From positions 248,001 to 312,000 of the forward strand of contig CBDCSI010000001.1 in NCBI GenBank assembly GCA_965221505.1: a stretch of 64,000 nt of DNA, in the 5' to 3' direction. Position 1 is the stretch's first letter. The number at the start of each line of letters is the position of its first letter. The notes below the pieces were generated by a model, which did not search any database, was not told where the DNA came from, and worked only from the letters and a program-made list of their open reading frames with translations. The position numbers and the translations under genes are program-made. Positions 52,761 through 61,941 of the stretch are shown here, one piece after another. The DNA is from CAZPXZ01 sp965221505 (GTDB taxonomy: Bacteria; Pseudomonadota; Alphaproteobacteria; Rhodobacterales; CAZPXZ01).

Positions 52761-52789
52761 ATTGTTGCAGTGCAACAACGCACTGTCAA
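52761..52789 (-). promoter_or_regulatory. Predicted promoter of ecm, overlapping a palindrome
   Basis: On the minus strand TTGACA (52789-52784), 17 bases, AACAAT (52766-52761). The 17-base palindrome at 52762-52778 fills the spacer and the -10. Confidence 0.5.
52762..52778. promoter_or_regulatory. Palindrome TTGTTGCAGTGCAACAA between ecm and ccr
   Basis: A perfect inverted repeat of eight bases around one centre base in the divergent ecm-ccr promoter region. TGC-rich palindromes of this kind resemble sites of polyhydroxybutyrate-type (PhaR) or C2/C3-metabolism regulators, but I cannot assign the factor. It probably co-regulates both pathway genes. Confidence 0.55.
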
Positions 52790-52808
52790 AGCCTGCGGGA
52801 ACACTTCC

Positions 52809-54104
52809 ATGACCATGACAGCCGAAGCCGCTCCGACCGTCGACGTCGAGCCGACGGGCGAGGACCTGTACGAGGTCGGCAGGATTCCGCCGCTCGGACA
52901 CGTTCCCCGGCAGATGTACGCCTGGGCCATCCGGCGGGAGCGTCACGGCCCTCCGAACGAGGCCATGCGACTGGAGGTCGTCGACACGCCGGAGATCGAC
53001 TCCCAGGAGGTCCTGGTCCTCGTGATGGCCGCCGGCGTCAACTACAACGGGGTATGGGCGTCTCTCGGCACGCCGATTTCGCCGTTCGACGTGCACAAGG
53101 CCCCGTTCCACGTCGCCGGATCGGACGCCTCCGGCATCATCTGGAAGGTGGGCGAGAAAGTCCGCCGGTTCAAGGTCGGCGACGAGGTCGTGGTGCACTG
53201 CAACCAGGACGACGGCGACGACGAGGAGTGCAACGGGGGCGACCCCATGTACTCGCCGTCGCAGCGAATCTGGGGCTACGAGACGCCGGACGGGTCGTTC
53301 GCGCAGTTCGCGCGGGTGCAGGCGCAGCAGCTGATGCACCGCCCGCGCCATCTGACCTGGGAAGAATCCGCCTGCTACACCCTCACCCTCGCGACCGCCT
53401 ACCGGATGCTGTTCGGGCATCGGCCCCATATCCTGCGCCCCGGCCACAACGTCCTCGTCTGGGGGGCTTCGGGCGGGCTAGGCTCCTACGCCATCCAGCT
53501 GGTGAACACGGCCGGCGCGAACGCGATCGGGATCATTTCCGACGAGTCGAAGCGCGAATTCGTCGAGGGGCTGGGTGCGAAGGGCGTGATCAACCGCAAG
53601 GAATTCGACTGCTGGGGCCAGCTGCCGACGGTGAACACGCCGGAATACGCCGCCTGGGCGTCCGAGGTCCGCCGGTTCGGCAAGGCGATCTGGGCCATTA
53701 CCGGCCGCGGCGTGAACGTGGACGTGGTGTTCGAGCACCCGGGCGAGGCGACGTTTCCGGTCTCGACCTTCGTGGTGAAGCGCGGCGGCATGGTCGTCTT
53801 CTGCGCCGGAACGACGGGCTACAACATCACCTTCGACGCCCGCTACGTATGGATGCACCAGAAGCGGGTGCAGGGATCCCACTTCGCCAATCTCCAGCAG
53901 GCCAGCCAGGCCAACCAGCTGATGCTGGAGCGGCGCATCGACCCCTGCATGTCCGAGGTCTTTCCCTGGTCCGACATTCCCGCGGCCCACATGAAGATGA
54001 TGGAGAACGTCCACAAGCCCGGCAACATGGCAGTGCTGGTGTCGGCCCCGACGACGGGACTCCGGACCTACGAGGATACGCTGGAAGCGGCCGAGGCGAT
54101 CTGA
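52809..54104 (+). CDS. ccr: Crotonyl-CoA carboxylase/reductase
   Basis: Ccr reductively carboxylates crotonyl-CoA with NADPH and CO2 to (2S)-ethylmalonyl-CoA, the key step of the ethylmalonyl-CoA pathway. The 431-residue medium-chain reductase has an N-terminal extension (YEVGRIPPLGHVPRQMYAWA) and AAGVNYNGVWASLGTPISPF. The NADPH loop is VLVWGASGGLGSYAIQLVNT. FEHPGEATFPVSTFVVKRGG and KRVQGSHFANLQQASQANQL follow, the latter two typical of Ccr. ATG 52809 gives the family N-terminus. Divergent from ecm, the next enzyme but one in the same route. Confidence 0.94.
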   Translation: MTMTAEAAPTVDVEPTGEDLYEVGRIPPLGHVPRQMYAWAIRRERHGPPNEAMRLEVVDTPEIDSQEVLVLVMAAGVNYNGVWASLGTPISPFDVHKAPFHVAGSDASGIIWKVGEKVRRFKVGDEVVVHCNQDDGDDEECNGGDPMYSPSQRIWGYETPDGSFAQFARVQAQQLMHRPRHLTWEESACYTLTLATAYRMLFGHRPHILRPGHNVLVWGASGGLGSYAIQLVNTAGANAIGIISDESKREFVEGLGAKGVINRKEFDCWGQLPTVNTPEYAAWASEVRRFGKAIWAITGRGVNVDVVFEHPGEATFPVSTFVVKRGGMVVFCAGTTGYNITFDARYVWMHQKRVQGSHFANLQQASQANQLMLERRIDPCMSEVFPWSDIPAAHMKMMENVHKPGNMAVLVSAPTTGLRTYEDTLEAAEAI

Positions 54105-54546
54105 TCCGGGGGGTCGGGTCGCGGGAGACGTCGCGACGGTTCCGCTTGCCGGCGCGAGACCGGCCCGGGCGGTCGCGCGGGGAACCGCTGTCGTGGATCC
54201 TGGCTCGAGGGCGGACGCCAAGCGTCTTGGGTCGACCCATTTTGACAGGCATCCCGAATGGTTGATGCGTCTGCAAGCCGATCAGATCCGATTCGGCGTC
54301 CTCTCGTTGACGTCGACTTGCGGAGCAGACTGGTGCGTCGGCACCCACATGAGAATCGCGCTACGCCGAGACAATGGTACCGCACCGTCTTTCCTCGGGT
54401 ATTCGCCTTCCCCTATTGCAGGAATAGGATGACCGTCTTGTTGCGCACAGACGGTCGCCTAACCGGAACTTCATGGGGACGGTTTGGAGGAACGCCGAGG
54501 GCTGTCAATGGCTTACGGTGCGCAGTCGGCGGGATGTTCCTGGCCC
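54105..54546. other. Gap between ccr and the IS1634-type element, no gene
   Basis: No recognised protein. Composition drops from GC-rich to mixed toward the insertion sequence. A possible left end of that element (CGGGATGTTCC at 54530) is seen, but no target duplication was found. Confidence 0.4.
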
Positions 54547-56311
54547 TTACATGGCAACATCCTTGGCCGGATCGACTGCCAAGAGTTCGAAGGCCCTTTG
54601 CTGAACTGGGGTCGGCTCGGTCAGCATTGGAAAGGCATGATCGGCACAACCGGACAGCGTGACCTCGTTCACGGCCATTGTGGCCAGATGGGCGAGCAGC
54701 GTCGGCAAGCTGTGAACCGGCAGGCCGTCGGCGGTCCGTTTGCTGTCGGCCTTTTGCTTGGCGCTGCTTGAGACCGTGGCGGGCTCTACCGGGGACTCTC
54801 GCTGTGCCTTGGCTCCTGTACGGTCGTCGTCCTCGAACAGTAGCGGGGCCAGGCGTAGGCGCATATGCCACTCCAAGTAGTATGCCAGCATGCACAGGAA
54901 CACATGCGCCCGTACGCGATTCTCCGAATAGACGTGGACCGGTCGAACTTCCAACCTGGACAGTTTGAGCGTGCGAAACGTCCGCTCGACTGTCGCGAGA
55001 GACTTGTACGCAGCCACAGCGTCGGCGGCGCCGAGCGAGGCCTGCGTCAAGCTGGTGCGGATGACGTAGATCCCGTCCAGGCGCCCGTCGGCGGCGATCC
55101 GCTCATCCCGCCGACGCCAGGAGATCCGGTCGTCCGAGACGGTGATCTCGAAGTGCTTCTCCACCTTCTTGCGGTTGGCCTCCCGCCCTACCCGTCGGTT
55201 GATGCTCTCGCGGCCGCGAGTTCGGCCCCCCGCGTACTGAGCGCGCGATCGTCTCGAGGATCGCCTCCGTGGCCCGCAGCAGCGCTTCCCGCTTGCGGGC
55301 GCGCTCCCCGCGCAGCCTCGGATTGAGGCAGACCATCAGCCGCTCGCCGGGAAACTCCGGGCTGGCGATCTCCGCGACGGCGTCCGGGACCAGACCCTCC
55401 GGATCCAGCGGGGCCGGCGTGTCCTCGTCCGCCGGTCGCAGGAGCTTGCGGATGTCTTGCGACTTCAAGGCCGAGATCCAATCGAGGTTCGCCGGCTCGA
55501 GATCTTCCCGGATTCGCGCCGTGGTGATCATTCCCCGATCACCCACCAACGCTACGCGGGCAATGCCGAAGCGGGTGCACACCCGCAACACCTGCGACGC
55601 GACCGTCGTCGGGTCCGCGGTGTTTCCGGCGAACACTTCCACCGCCACGGGACAACCGTCGGCCGCGCACAACAAACCGAAAACGATCTGTTTCTTGCCC
55701 TTCTTTCGGTCGCGGCTGTGCCCGAAGTCCGCCAGTGGGCAGCACTGCCCCTCGAGATAGCTCGAGGTCACGTCGTAGAGGACCAGCGTCTTCTCGCCCT
55801 GCAGGTGTCGGTTGGCGAGGCTCTTCTCGATCCAGGGCTGGCGCTTCCCAAGCCAGTCGAGCATGTCCAGCATTTCGTTGCCGGAGACCGGCCCGAGGTC
55901 CAACACGAGACCCAGGCTCGTGGAGGCGGACTCCGGCGAAAGCGCCCGGGCCGTCGCCAACTTCGAGGCCGGGTCCAGCACCCGGGCGACGATGGCCGCA
56001 ACCGCCAGGTCGCGCATCCGATCGGCCTTGCGGTCCAGGATACGGACCAGGCCCAGCGCGCGCAGCGTCCCCAGCACAGCCGCCACATGGCCGTGGGGAT
56101 GCGAACTGCGGATGCGGACTGCCGCGTCGAGGGACGGGAACACCACGCCGCCCGCAAGGGTGGCTCGGATGGCGTCGACAAGCACAGGCGGCGTCTTCGA
56201 CAGATTGGCGAGGGTTCTCCGGCGAATTCTCTTCCCTTCGCGCCACGCTTCGCGAAGGAGGATGGCGGGGGGCGAAGACCGATTGGGAATGACATCGACA
56301 CTAATGGCCAC
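54547..56311 (-). pseudogene. IS1634-family transposase, frameshifted
   Basis: The first part (56311 to about 55230) begins MAISVDVIPNRSSPPAILLR and EAWREGKRIRRRTLANLS. It carries two catalytic Asp residues in LVLYDVTSSYLEGQCC and ALVGDRGMITTARI. The second part, in another frame from about 55230 to 54547, carries ESINRRVGREANRKKVEKHF and YKSLATVERTFRTLKLSRLE, with the catalytic Glu. Losing one base from the run of six C residues at 55226-55231 joins both frames (RSVRGGRTRGRESINRRV). The start is GTG 56311 with AAGGAG upstream. A decayed copy is likelier than programmed frameshifting, since the family normally has one frame. The exact ends of the element are not settled. Confidence 0.85.
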
Positions 56312-56744
56312 AGCACGCTCCTTACATGGCAACAGTCTCCCGTAGCAAGATATCGTTCCAGTGAAGCCTGTCAACCCACCATCCACGCCAATACATGGCA
56401 ACGACAATCCCGAAATTTGCGGTGTCACCGGCCGAGAAAACTGAGTGCTCGCACGGACTTACGCGAAATTAATGCAGATGTGTCAGAATGAAGTTCCGCC
56501 TAATGTAGCGGCATCCGGCCGTCGAAGCGGCAGTAAGGGCCGATAGCGTTGCTCTATTCGCTTGATACAGCCCGGCAATGCGAGGTCGTTGATTTCATGC
56601 GATCCTGCTTAAATCTGTGCGGTCGGCAGATGAACCGCCAGGGATTGGTGGGCCCCTTGAAATCTCATTTGGCCATCACCACATATGGACGTAGGCGAGG
56701 AGTTCTCGCTCTATGTGGTAAGTGGATGACGAGGAGAGAAGGGC
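56312..56744. other. Stretch upstream of the metallo-hydrolase gene
   Basis: It holds the 5' end of the IS1634-type element. TACATGGCAAC occurs at 56324-56334 and again near 56392-56402, and a third time near 54550 at the other end. After about 56412 comes an AT-richer leader of the next gene. No gene is recognised. A promoter could not be fixed with confidence. Confidence 0.4.
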
Positions 56745-57902
56745 ATGGCATTCCAACCTCCCCGCCGTGGGCTCATCTTTTGGCCGGTCGGTACCGGCGA
56801 CAGCACGACTATCCGCCTGACCGACGAAGTCTACCTTCAGCTCGACCTTCGGCATATGGCTAAGGCAGAGGACAATTGCGAACCTGCTTGGCCGGTCATC
56901 GACGAACTGATACGTATCCTCCCGAGATTCGGTGGCAGATCATTCCTTTCGACATTCGCGCTCACCCATCCCGACCGCGACCATTGCCAAGGCTTCAAGG
57001 AACTGTACAACCGTATACTCATCTCCGAGATTTGGATGTCTCCGCGCACGTTCCGCGAATTCGGTGAGGGTGACGAGCTTTGCGAAGACGCGCGCGTATT
57101 CCACCACGAAGCGATGCGTCGGGTACGGGCCACTATCAGTCAGGGCGGTGATCCTGGCCAAGGCAACCGCATTCGCATCATTGGCTACGACGATATTCTA
57201 CGGGACGGCGAGTTCCGAGGCTTTCCCGAGCAGTTCCTAACCATACCCGGCGGGACTATCACTACGCTTGACGGTCAGGACGTGTCACACTGTTTCGAAG
57301 CGTTCGTTCACGCCCCATTCCGCGAAGATAGCTTTGGTGACCGAAACGACTGCAGTCTGGCCTTCCAGGTCTCGCTCTCCAGCGGCAACACCGCCGGTCG
57401 GGCTCTGCTCATGGGTGACCTCAGCTATCCGGTGATCCAGCGGGTCTTCGACCGAAGCACCCCCGATACGCTCCGCTGGAACGTGCTGCTCGCCCCTCAC
57501 CATTGTTCGAAGTCCGTCATGTACTGGAAGGATGAGGGGGATGATGAGGAGACTCTGAGGGAGCGAATCATGCATCAGTTGGCTGACGCTGCCTGCAAGC
57601 CGGGCTACGTAGTCTCGAGCTCCGAGCCGGTTCCGGAATACGACAAGCCGGGAGACAACCCGCCTCACGCAAAGGCGAAACGACAATACGAAAAAGTTGT
57701 CCCCAATGCCTTCCTGTGCACCCACGAGTACCCGAGCCGCACGAACCCCAAGCCTGTCGTCTTCGAGGTTTCCGAGGACGGTATTGCACTTGTCGGTGAC
57801 GTAAGATCGAGCAGGTCCATGTCCGAGACACTGAGGGCCGCCGGCGGCGTCGCCCCGTTAGCAACTGCCAATGCGATCGGATTCGGTTGTGGCGCCAAGT
57901 AA
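56745..57902 (+). CDS. ComEC-like metallo-beta-lactamase-fold protein, partner of the E2-E1-JAB-patatin fusion
   Basis: A 385-residue cytoplasmic protein of the metallo-beta-lactamase fold. GLIFWPVGTGDSTTIRLTDE is at the start, and the metal motif is STFALTHPDRDHCQGF (His75, Asp77, Asp79, His80), as in ComEC-type nucleases where the first loop reads HPDxDH. Asp225 is in ALLMGDLSYPV, and the His pair 252/253 is in NVLLAPHHCSKS. Hydrolysis of nucleic acid or a nucleotide is plausible, but no substrate can be read. The C-terminus is flexible and small-residue rich (GGVAPLATANAIGFGCGAK). It overlaps the next gene by 32 bases, so the two are co-translated. Codon use is AT-richer than in the core genes, which indicates transfer. 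Confidence 0.85.
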   Translation: MAFQPPRRGLIFWPVGTGDSTTIRLTDEVYLQLDLRHMAKAEDNCEPAWPVIDELIRILPRFGGRSFLSTFALTHPDRDHCQGFKELYNRILISEIWMSPRTFREFGEGDELCEDARVFHHEAMRRVRATISQGGDPGQGNRIRIIGYDDILRDGEFRGFPEQFLTIPGGTITTLDGQDVSHCFEAFVHAPFREDSFGDRNDCSLAFQVSLSSGNTAGRALLMGDLSYPVIQRVFDRSTPDTLRWNVLLAPHHCSKSVMYWKDEGDDEETLRERIMHQLADAACKPGYVVSSSEPVPEYDKPGDNPPHAKAKRQYEKVVPNAFLCTHEYPSRTNPKPVVFEVSEDGIALVGDVRSSRSMSETLRAAGGVAPLATANAIGFGCGAK

Positions 57903-60900
57903 GGGGCAACGAATCGCCCTCGCCCAGCTCCAGCGTATTGCCAACACCGACAGATCACCCGTTAAAATCCTCGGAATCGACAATGATTCTGAGTTTGATG
58001 CTCGCCTACGCGTCGATATCTCGCTGGACTGCAGCCATTACCCGCGTGTAGTAGGCGGTTTGCCACTGCGCGACCGCGAAGATATCACGCTATCGGTTCC
58101 GGCGGACTTCCCTTTCAACCCGCCGTCAGTTAGGACGCCTCATTTCCGATTCCACGGATTCGGCCATGTACAGTGGGGAACGCATCTCTGCGTTTACCAG
58201 TCCATAGAGACCCAGTGGATTCCTTCCGAGGGTATGTTCGGGTTCCTGACGCAAGTCGACGAGTGGTTTCGACGTGGGGCGAGAAACGAGCTTGACCATC
58301 CCGAGGGACCGGTGCACCCGCCGGTCGCCTACCCAGTTTCCGCAACTACGGTGTGTGTCAATGCCGACACCCCGGGTCGCGATGTGTGGCCATGGTTCGG
58401 CGTCGCTATCCTCCACCAGCCAAAGCCGTCTCTTCTGGACGTACAGGCGTGGCGGACCCTGGAAGAGCTCCCTGATCATCTGTCGTTTGCACCGACCGTA
58501 CTGTTGCACTTCGAGCTTCCGTTTGAATATCCGGGCACCGTACTGCACCTATTCGACTATCTGGAGACAAACGGAGGCCTGGGCTACAGTCTTCTTGCAC
58601 ACATCATGATTGCCTCAGAGCGAACGGTCGATGGTGCCCCGCTCCATGTAGGAATCGGTGCGCCTTCGCGCGGAGTCGCAGGCGATCCCGCGAACCGAAA
58701 TCAACATCTCACCTTCTGGGAGATTGAGGCCGAGGACGTAGCCAAGTTGCGTGCGGCCTCACTTGCCTGCCAATTTGGAAAACGCTACTCGGGACAGGAC
58801 ACACCGTCTAGTATACAGGCGTTGATCGCCTCCACACTCGACACCCTGTGTACATGGATGACGGAAGCCCCCGTGCGGTGGTGCCGCGTGATTGAGAATA
58901 GGCCCAAAATCATCACTCGCCGAGACGAGGGTACACCGATGGACTGGTTTCGCGGCAAACGCGTTGCGCTTTGGGGCTGCGGGGCGATCGGAGGGCTTAT
59001 CGCCGAGCATTTGGTTCGCGCTGGGGTTTCCCAACTTTCACTCTACGATAAAGGTCGGGTCACTCCCGGACTGCTGACTCGACAAAACTTCTCGGGGCAA
59101 GATATCAACGAGTCCAAGGTTGTCGCGCTTGCAGGTCGGCTGCTATCGATCGCCCCGGGTGTTCGGGTCGCGCCCCTGTGCGAAGACGTCGTCTCTCGGA
59201 CGCTAACCAGAGTGGACTGGGATGCCGAGGTTGACCTTGTTATTGACGCTACCGCCTCCCTGCGCGTTCGCAGCATGTTGGAATCGCGCCTGAAGGACCA
59301 TGATCGCAAGGCTCCCGTTGCATCAATTATGGTTAGCGCCACCGCTCGCGAAGCGGTTGCCGTACTCGCGTCTGTCGGCTACGGCGCCGGTCCCCTTGAC
59401 GTGTTTCGTCGCCTCGGTATCTCCGTTATGAACCGTGATTGGTTGTCCGACTGGTCGAAGGCTTTCTGGACTTCTCATGTCAACGAAGACCTTCGCCAGC
59501 CCGAACCAGGTTGTTCCGATCCGACTTTCGCCGCATCACACACCGACGTCGCCTTCCTGTCGGCTCATGCCCTAAATTCCTTGGCCCATTCTCTTGCAAT
59601 ACAGGACGATGCCGCCTACGGATTTCTGGTTTCGCGCTCACCTCATCACCGTGATCATCAATTCCGGTACTGCCCGGACATCCGCTGGGTTGCCGACCGA
59701 TTCGACTTTCGTATGTCCCAAAATGCTTGGCGGGATATGACCGGCTGGATTCGCGCCGGCACCCGTGAATGGTCAGCCGAGCACGAAACCGGCGGCCTCC
59801 TGTTCGGCGAACTAAACGAAACGCTGGAAATTGCGTGGATAACAAACGTCGGTGGGCCGCCGCGTGATAGTACCTCTTCCCTTGATGGCTTCGTATGCGG
59901 AACTTATGGGACAGATGCCCTGTGCACAGAATACGAAAAGCGAACTAAAGGGATTGTTCGTTACGTCGGCACTTGGCACACCCACCCCCGAGGAATCGCC
60001 AAGCCCAGCCGTACCGACTACCAGGGTATTGCCGAAATCTTTGCGGCCACACCCGATGACGGCGCACATCAGCTAATGATGATCGTCGGGTACGCAGGCC
60101 GCGCTAAGCGGCAACTTGGAGCCTATGTGTTTGAGCGATGCGATCTGACCTCGTTCAATGCAAGATCTGGGGCGACTCCACTCGCGCGTGGCGGCATTAC
60201 CATTCCGCCCAGTATCGCACCGATTGATAAGAGAATCGGACTGTCTCTCTCTGGTGGCGGTTCGCGAGCGGTCGCATTTCACCTTGGCACGCTGCGCGCT
60301 CTCGAAGACCTGCACCTTCTCGACGAGGTCGACGTGATCTCCGGCGTGTCTGGCGGATCGGTAATGACCGGACTGCTTGGCTATTCCGACGCCCCATTCG
60401 CCGACATCGACCGCGAAACCCTCTTATTCCTTCGCCGGGGATTGATATTGCCTGGCGTCGTGAAACTACTTCATCCCGCGCGTACTGTTGCCCTGATATG
60501 GCACCTTGTCGTGGTCGCCGTACCTTGTCTCGTCGTCGACCTCATCGCTTCTGCTGCAGGGTACCTTGTTTCCTTCCTTCCAGGGGTCAGAAGTGTTTCT
60601 AGGGCGATTTCCAGCGGTTCATGGCCGTTCCGACGCCGGTACTCGCGAACCCATGTGCTAGCGGATGCCGTTGCGGACGTAATAGGAACGCAGCAATGCG
60701 ATGCACCCACGCGACAGGGAATGTCGATCATCTTCAATGCTTGCGAACTTCGAACCGGCACGGCTTTTCGCATGAGCAATGAGCGCTTCGGCTCCTACCG
60801 GTTTGGATGGGCGCCGGCAGGCGAACTGCGCGTTGCTGACGCCGTCATGGCGTCCGCCGCGTACCCAGCGCTTCTTCCGCCCTTCGACTGGATTGTGGGG

Positions 60901-61389
60901 TTCGAGCGCAACGGCAAGGCTAACACTCACCGTGTCATCGTGACCGACGGCGGTGTATTCGAGAACCTGGGTGTGACCGTCATGGAGCCCGGCCGCAATC
61001 CTGATGTCAGTGAAATAGGCTACGACGTCGACCTTATCATCGTCAGCGACGCCGGGACCGGCCAATTCACTGGCGAATCCATTCACACCAGCTGGCCGAA
61101 GCGAATGGTCCAAGTAACCTCCGCAATGTCGCGAAAGGTCCAGGACGCGACAAAGAAGCGCCTGCACGATCACGCCGCCGCGGAACGAATTGATGGGTTC
61201 GTGTACGCCGCTCTCGGGCAAATCGACAAACGGGTTCCCTACAAACCCGGTAACTGGGTTGATCGAGAGAAAGCGATTCGTTATCCAACCAACTTTTCGG
61301 CGATGTCTGACGACAATGTTCAGCTACTTTCCAAACGAGGCGAGGCCATCACGAGAGCCTTGGTCACGCAGTACCTTCTGAACGAATGA
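57871..61389 (+). CDS. E2-like / ThiF-E1-like / JAB protease / patatin fusion protein
   Basis: A 1172-residue protein with four parts. (1) Prokaryotic E2-like domain, residues about 20-145: FPFNPPSVRTPHFRFHGFG, then GTHLCVYQS with the candidate catalytic Cys107. (2) After a linker domain (150-350), a ThiF/E1-like adenylyltransferase, 360-600: VALWGCGAIGGLIAEHLV, LSLYDKGRV, LLTRQNFSGQDINESK, and a possible transfer Cys548 in PGCSDPTF. (3) JAB/JAMM protease, 630-760: Glu639 in HETGG, and GTWHTHPRGIAKPSRTD with His703, His705, Ser713 and Asp716. (4) Patatin phospholipase, 785-1172: GGGSRA (795-800), Ser827 in GVSGGS, Asp1026 in TDGGVFENLG. A hydrophobic segment at 872-903 lies inside the patatin part. 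All key residues are intact. Related separate proteins are Cap2, Cap3 and CapV of CBASS defence. Start ATG 57871, and GTG 57889 is possible. Confidence 0.9.
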   Translation: MRSDSVVAPSKGQRIALAQLQRIANTDRSPVKILGIDNDSEFDARLRVDISLDCSHYPRVVGGLPLRDREDITLSVPADFPFNPPSVRTPHFRFHGFGHVQWGTHLCVYQSIETQWIPSEGMFGFLTQVDEWFRRGARNELDHPEGPVHPPVAYPVSATTVCVNADTPGRDVWPWFGVAILHQPKPSLLDVQAWRTLEELPDHLSFAPTVLLHFELPFEYPGTVLHLFDYLETNGGLGYSLLAHIMIASERTVDGAPLHVGIGAPSRGVAGDPANRNQHLTFWEIEAEDVAKLRAASLACQFGKRYSGQDTPSSIQALIASTLDTLCTWMTEAPVRWCRVIENRPKIITRRDEGTPMDWFRGKRVALWGCGAIGGLIAEHLVRAGVSQLSLYDKGRVTPGLLTRQNFSGQDINESKVVALAGRLLSIAPGVRVAPLCEDVVSRTLTRVDWDAEVDLVIDATASLRVRSMLESRLKDHDRKAPVASIMVSATAREAVAVLASVGYGAGPLDVFRRLGISVMNRDWLSDWSKAFWTSHVNEDLRQPEPGCSDPTFAASHTDVAFLSAHALNSLAHSLAIQDDAAYGFLVSRSPHHRDHQFRYCPDIRWVADRFDFRMSQNAWRDMTGWIRAGTREWSAEHETGGLLFGELNETLEIAWITNVGGPPRDSTSSLDGFVCGTYGTDALCTEYEKRTKGIVRYVGTWHTHPRGIAKPSRTDYQGIAEIFAATPDDGAHQLMMIVGYAGRAKRQLGAYVFERCDLTSFNARSGATPLARGGITIPPSIAPIDKRIGLSLSGGGSRAVAFHLGTLRALEDLHLLDEVDVISGVSGGSVMTGLLGYSDAPFADIDRETLLFLRRGLILPGVVKLLHPARTVALIWHLVVVAVPCLVVDLIASAAGYLVSFLPGVRSVSRAISSGSWPFRRRYSRTHVLADAVADVIGTQQCDAPTRQGMSIIFNACELRTGTAFRMSNERFGSYRFGWAPAGELRVADAVMASAAYPALLPPFDWIVGFERNGKANTHRVIVTDGGVFENLGVTVMEPGRNPDVSEIGYDVDLIIVSDAGTGQFTGESIHTSWPKRMVQVTSAMSRKVQDATKKRLHDHAAAERIDGFVYAALGQIDKRVPYKPGNWVDREKAIRYPTNFSAMSDDNVQLLSKRGEAITRALVTQYLLNE

Positions 61390-61665
61390 ACCATAGTGCT
61401 CTTGTGGACGTCGAAAGTCGCAAGGGAGTTGTAGGTGTGATCCGCGTGGGGCACAGCGTCGGCGTGGAACGGTCGTGTCCATGAGTCTTTGAGCGACAAA
61501 ACCGAGAACGGCATGCTCGAATTTACGTATCAAACGCGGTGTTCTAAGTGAATGTCCTCCAGCGATTCCCACTAGCCTGAATTCCCATCGCTGAACCAAT
61601 GATGACACAGCCGGGGGTGCGCTGAAACCCCGGGCTCCTTCGTGGACTGAACTCACGAAACCGAC
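61390..61665. other. Region between the fusion gene and the next mobile element
   Basis: About 280 bases, AT-richer, with no gene recognised. The element on the right appears to begin near 61666. Confidence 0.4.
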
Positions 61666-61666
61666 T

Positions 61667-61938
61667 GTAGCGGGGCGCATTATTTTGACGGTAGGGGGCG
61701 GTTAGGTTTCGGATTGGCGCGTAAGCGGACGGCCGCGTTTCCGGGCGAGAGCGGCACGGCTATCTCCCTTCCCGAGTAGCGGAGGGTTTCCGGGTAGCGG
61801 GTCCTGGAGGGGATTCCTTCCGGGTAGGGGTAGGTTCTCTTCCGGGTAGGTGCGGCTGCGGGTATGTTGTCGTTCGGAGGATCGGCTTTCTCGTTTGCGC
61901 CGGGCTGGCGTATTGGGGGTCGTACCGGGAGGTAGCGG
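61667..61938 (+). repeat. Iterated GTAG(C/G)GG boxes at the left end of the element
   Basis: Boxes start at 61667 (GTAGCGG), 61691 (GTAGGGG), 61776, 61794, 61824, 61846 (GTAGGTG) and 61932. Three of them share the longer form TTCCGGGTAGSGG or a close variant. All are in the same orientation. They are probably transposase-binding sites. Confidence 0.6.
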
Positions 61939-61941
61939 GAG

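Noticed and set aside
50154..53447. Minus-strand open frame of about 1100 codons over GH3, ecm and ccr
   Set aside because: It reads out of frame through ecm and antisense through ccr and GH3. It has no domain similarity.
54530..56412. Exact ends of the IS1634-type element from CGGGAT inverted sequences
   Set aside because: The candidate ends match only partly and the flanks show no target duplication, so no borders are claimed.
56312..61665. A CD-NTase (cGAS-like) gene that would make the locus ordinary CBASS
   Set aside because: No frame in the interval shows the nucleotidyltransferase GS...D-x-D pattern. Only the MBL-fold and fusion genes are coding.
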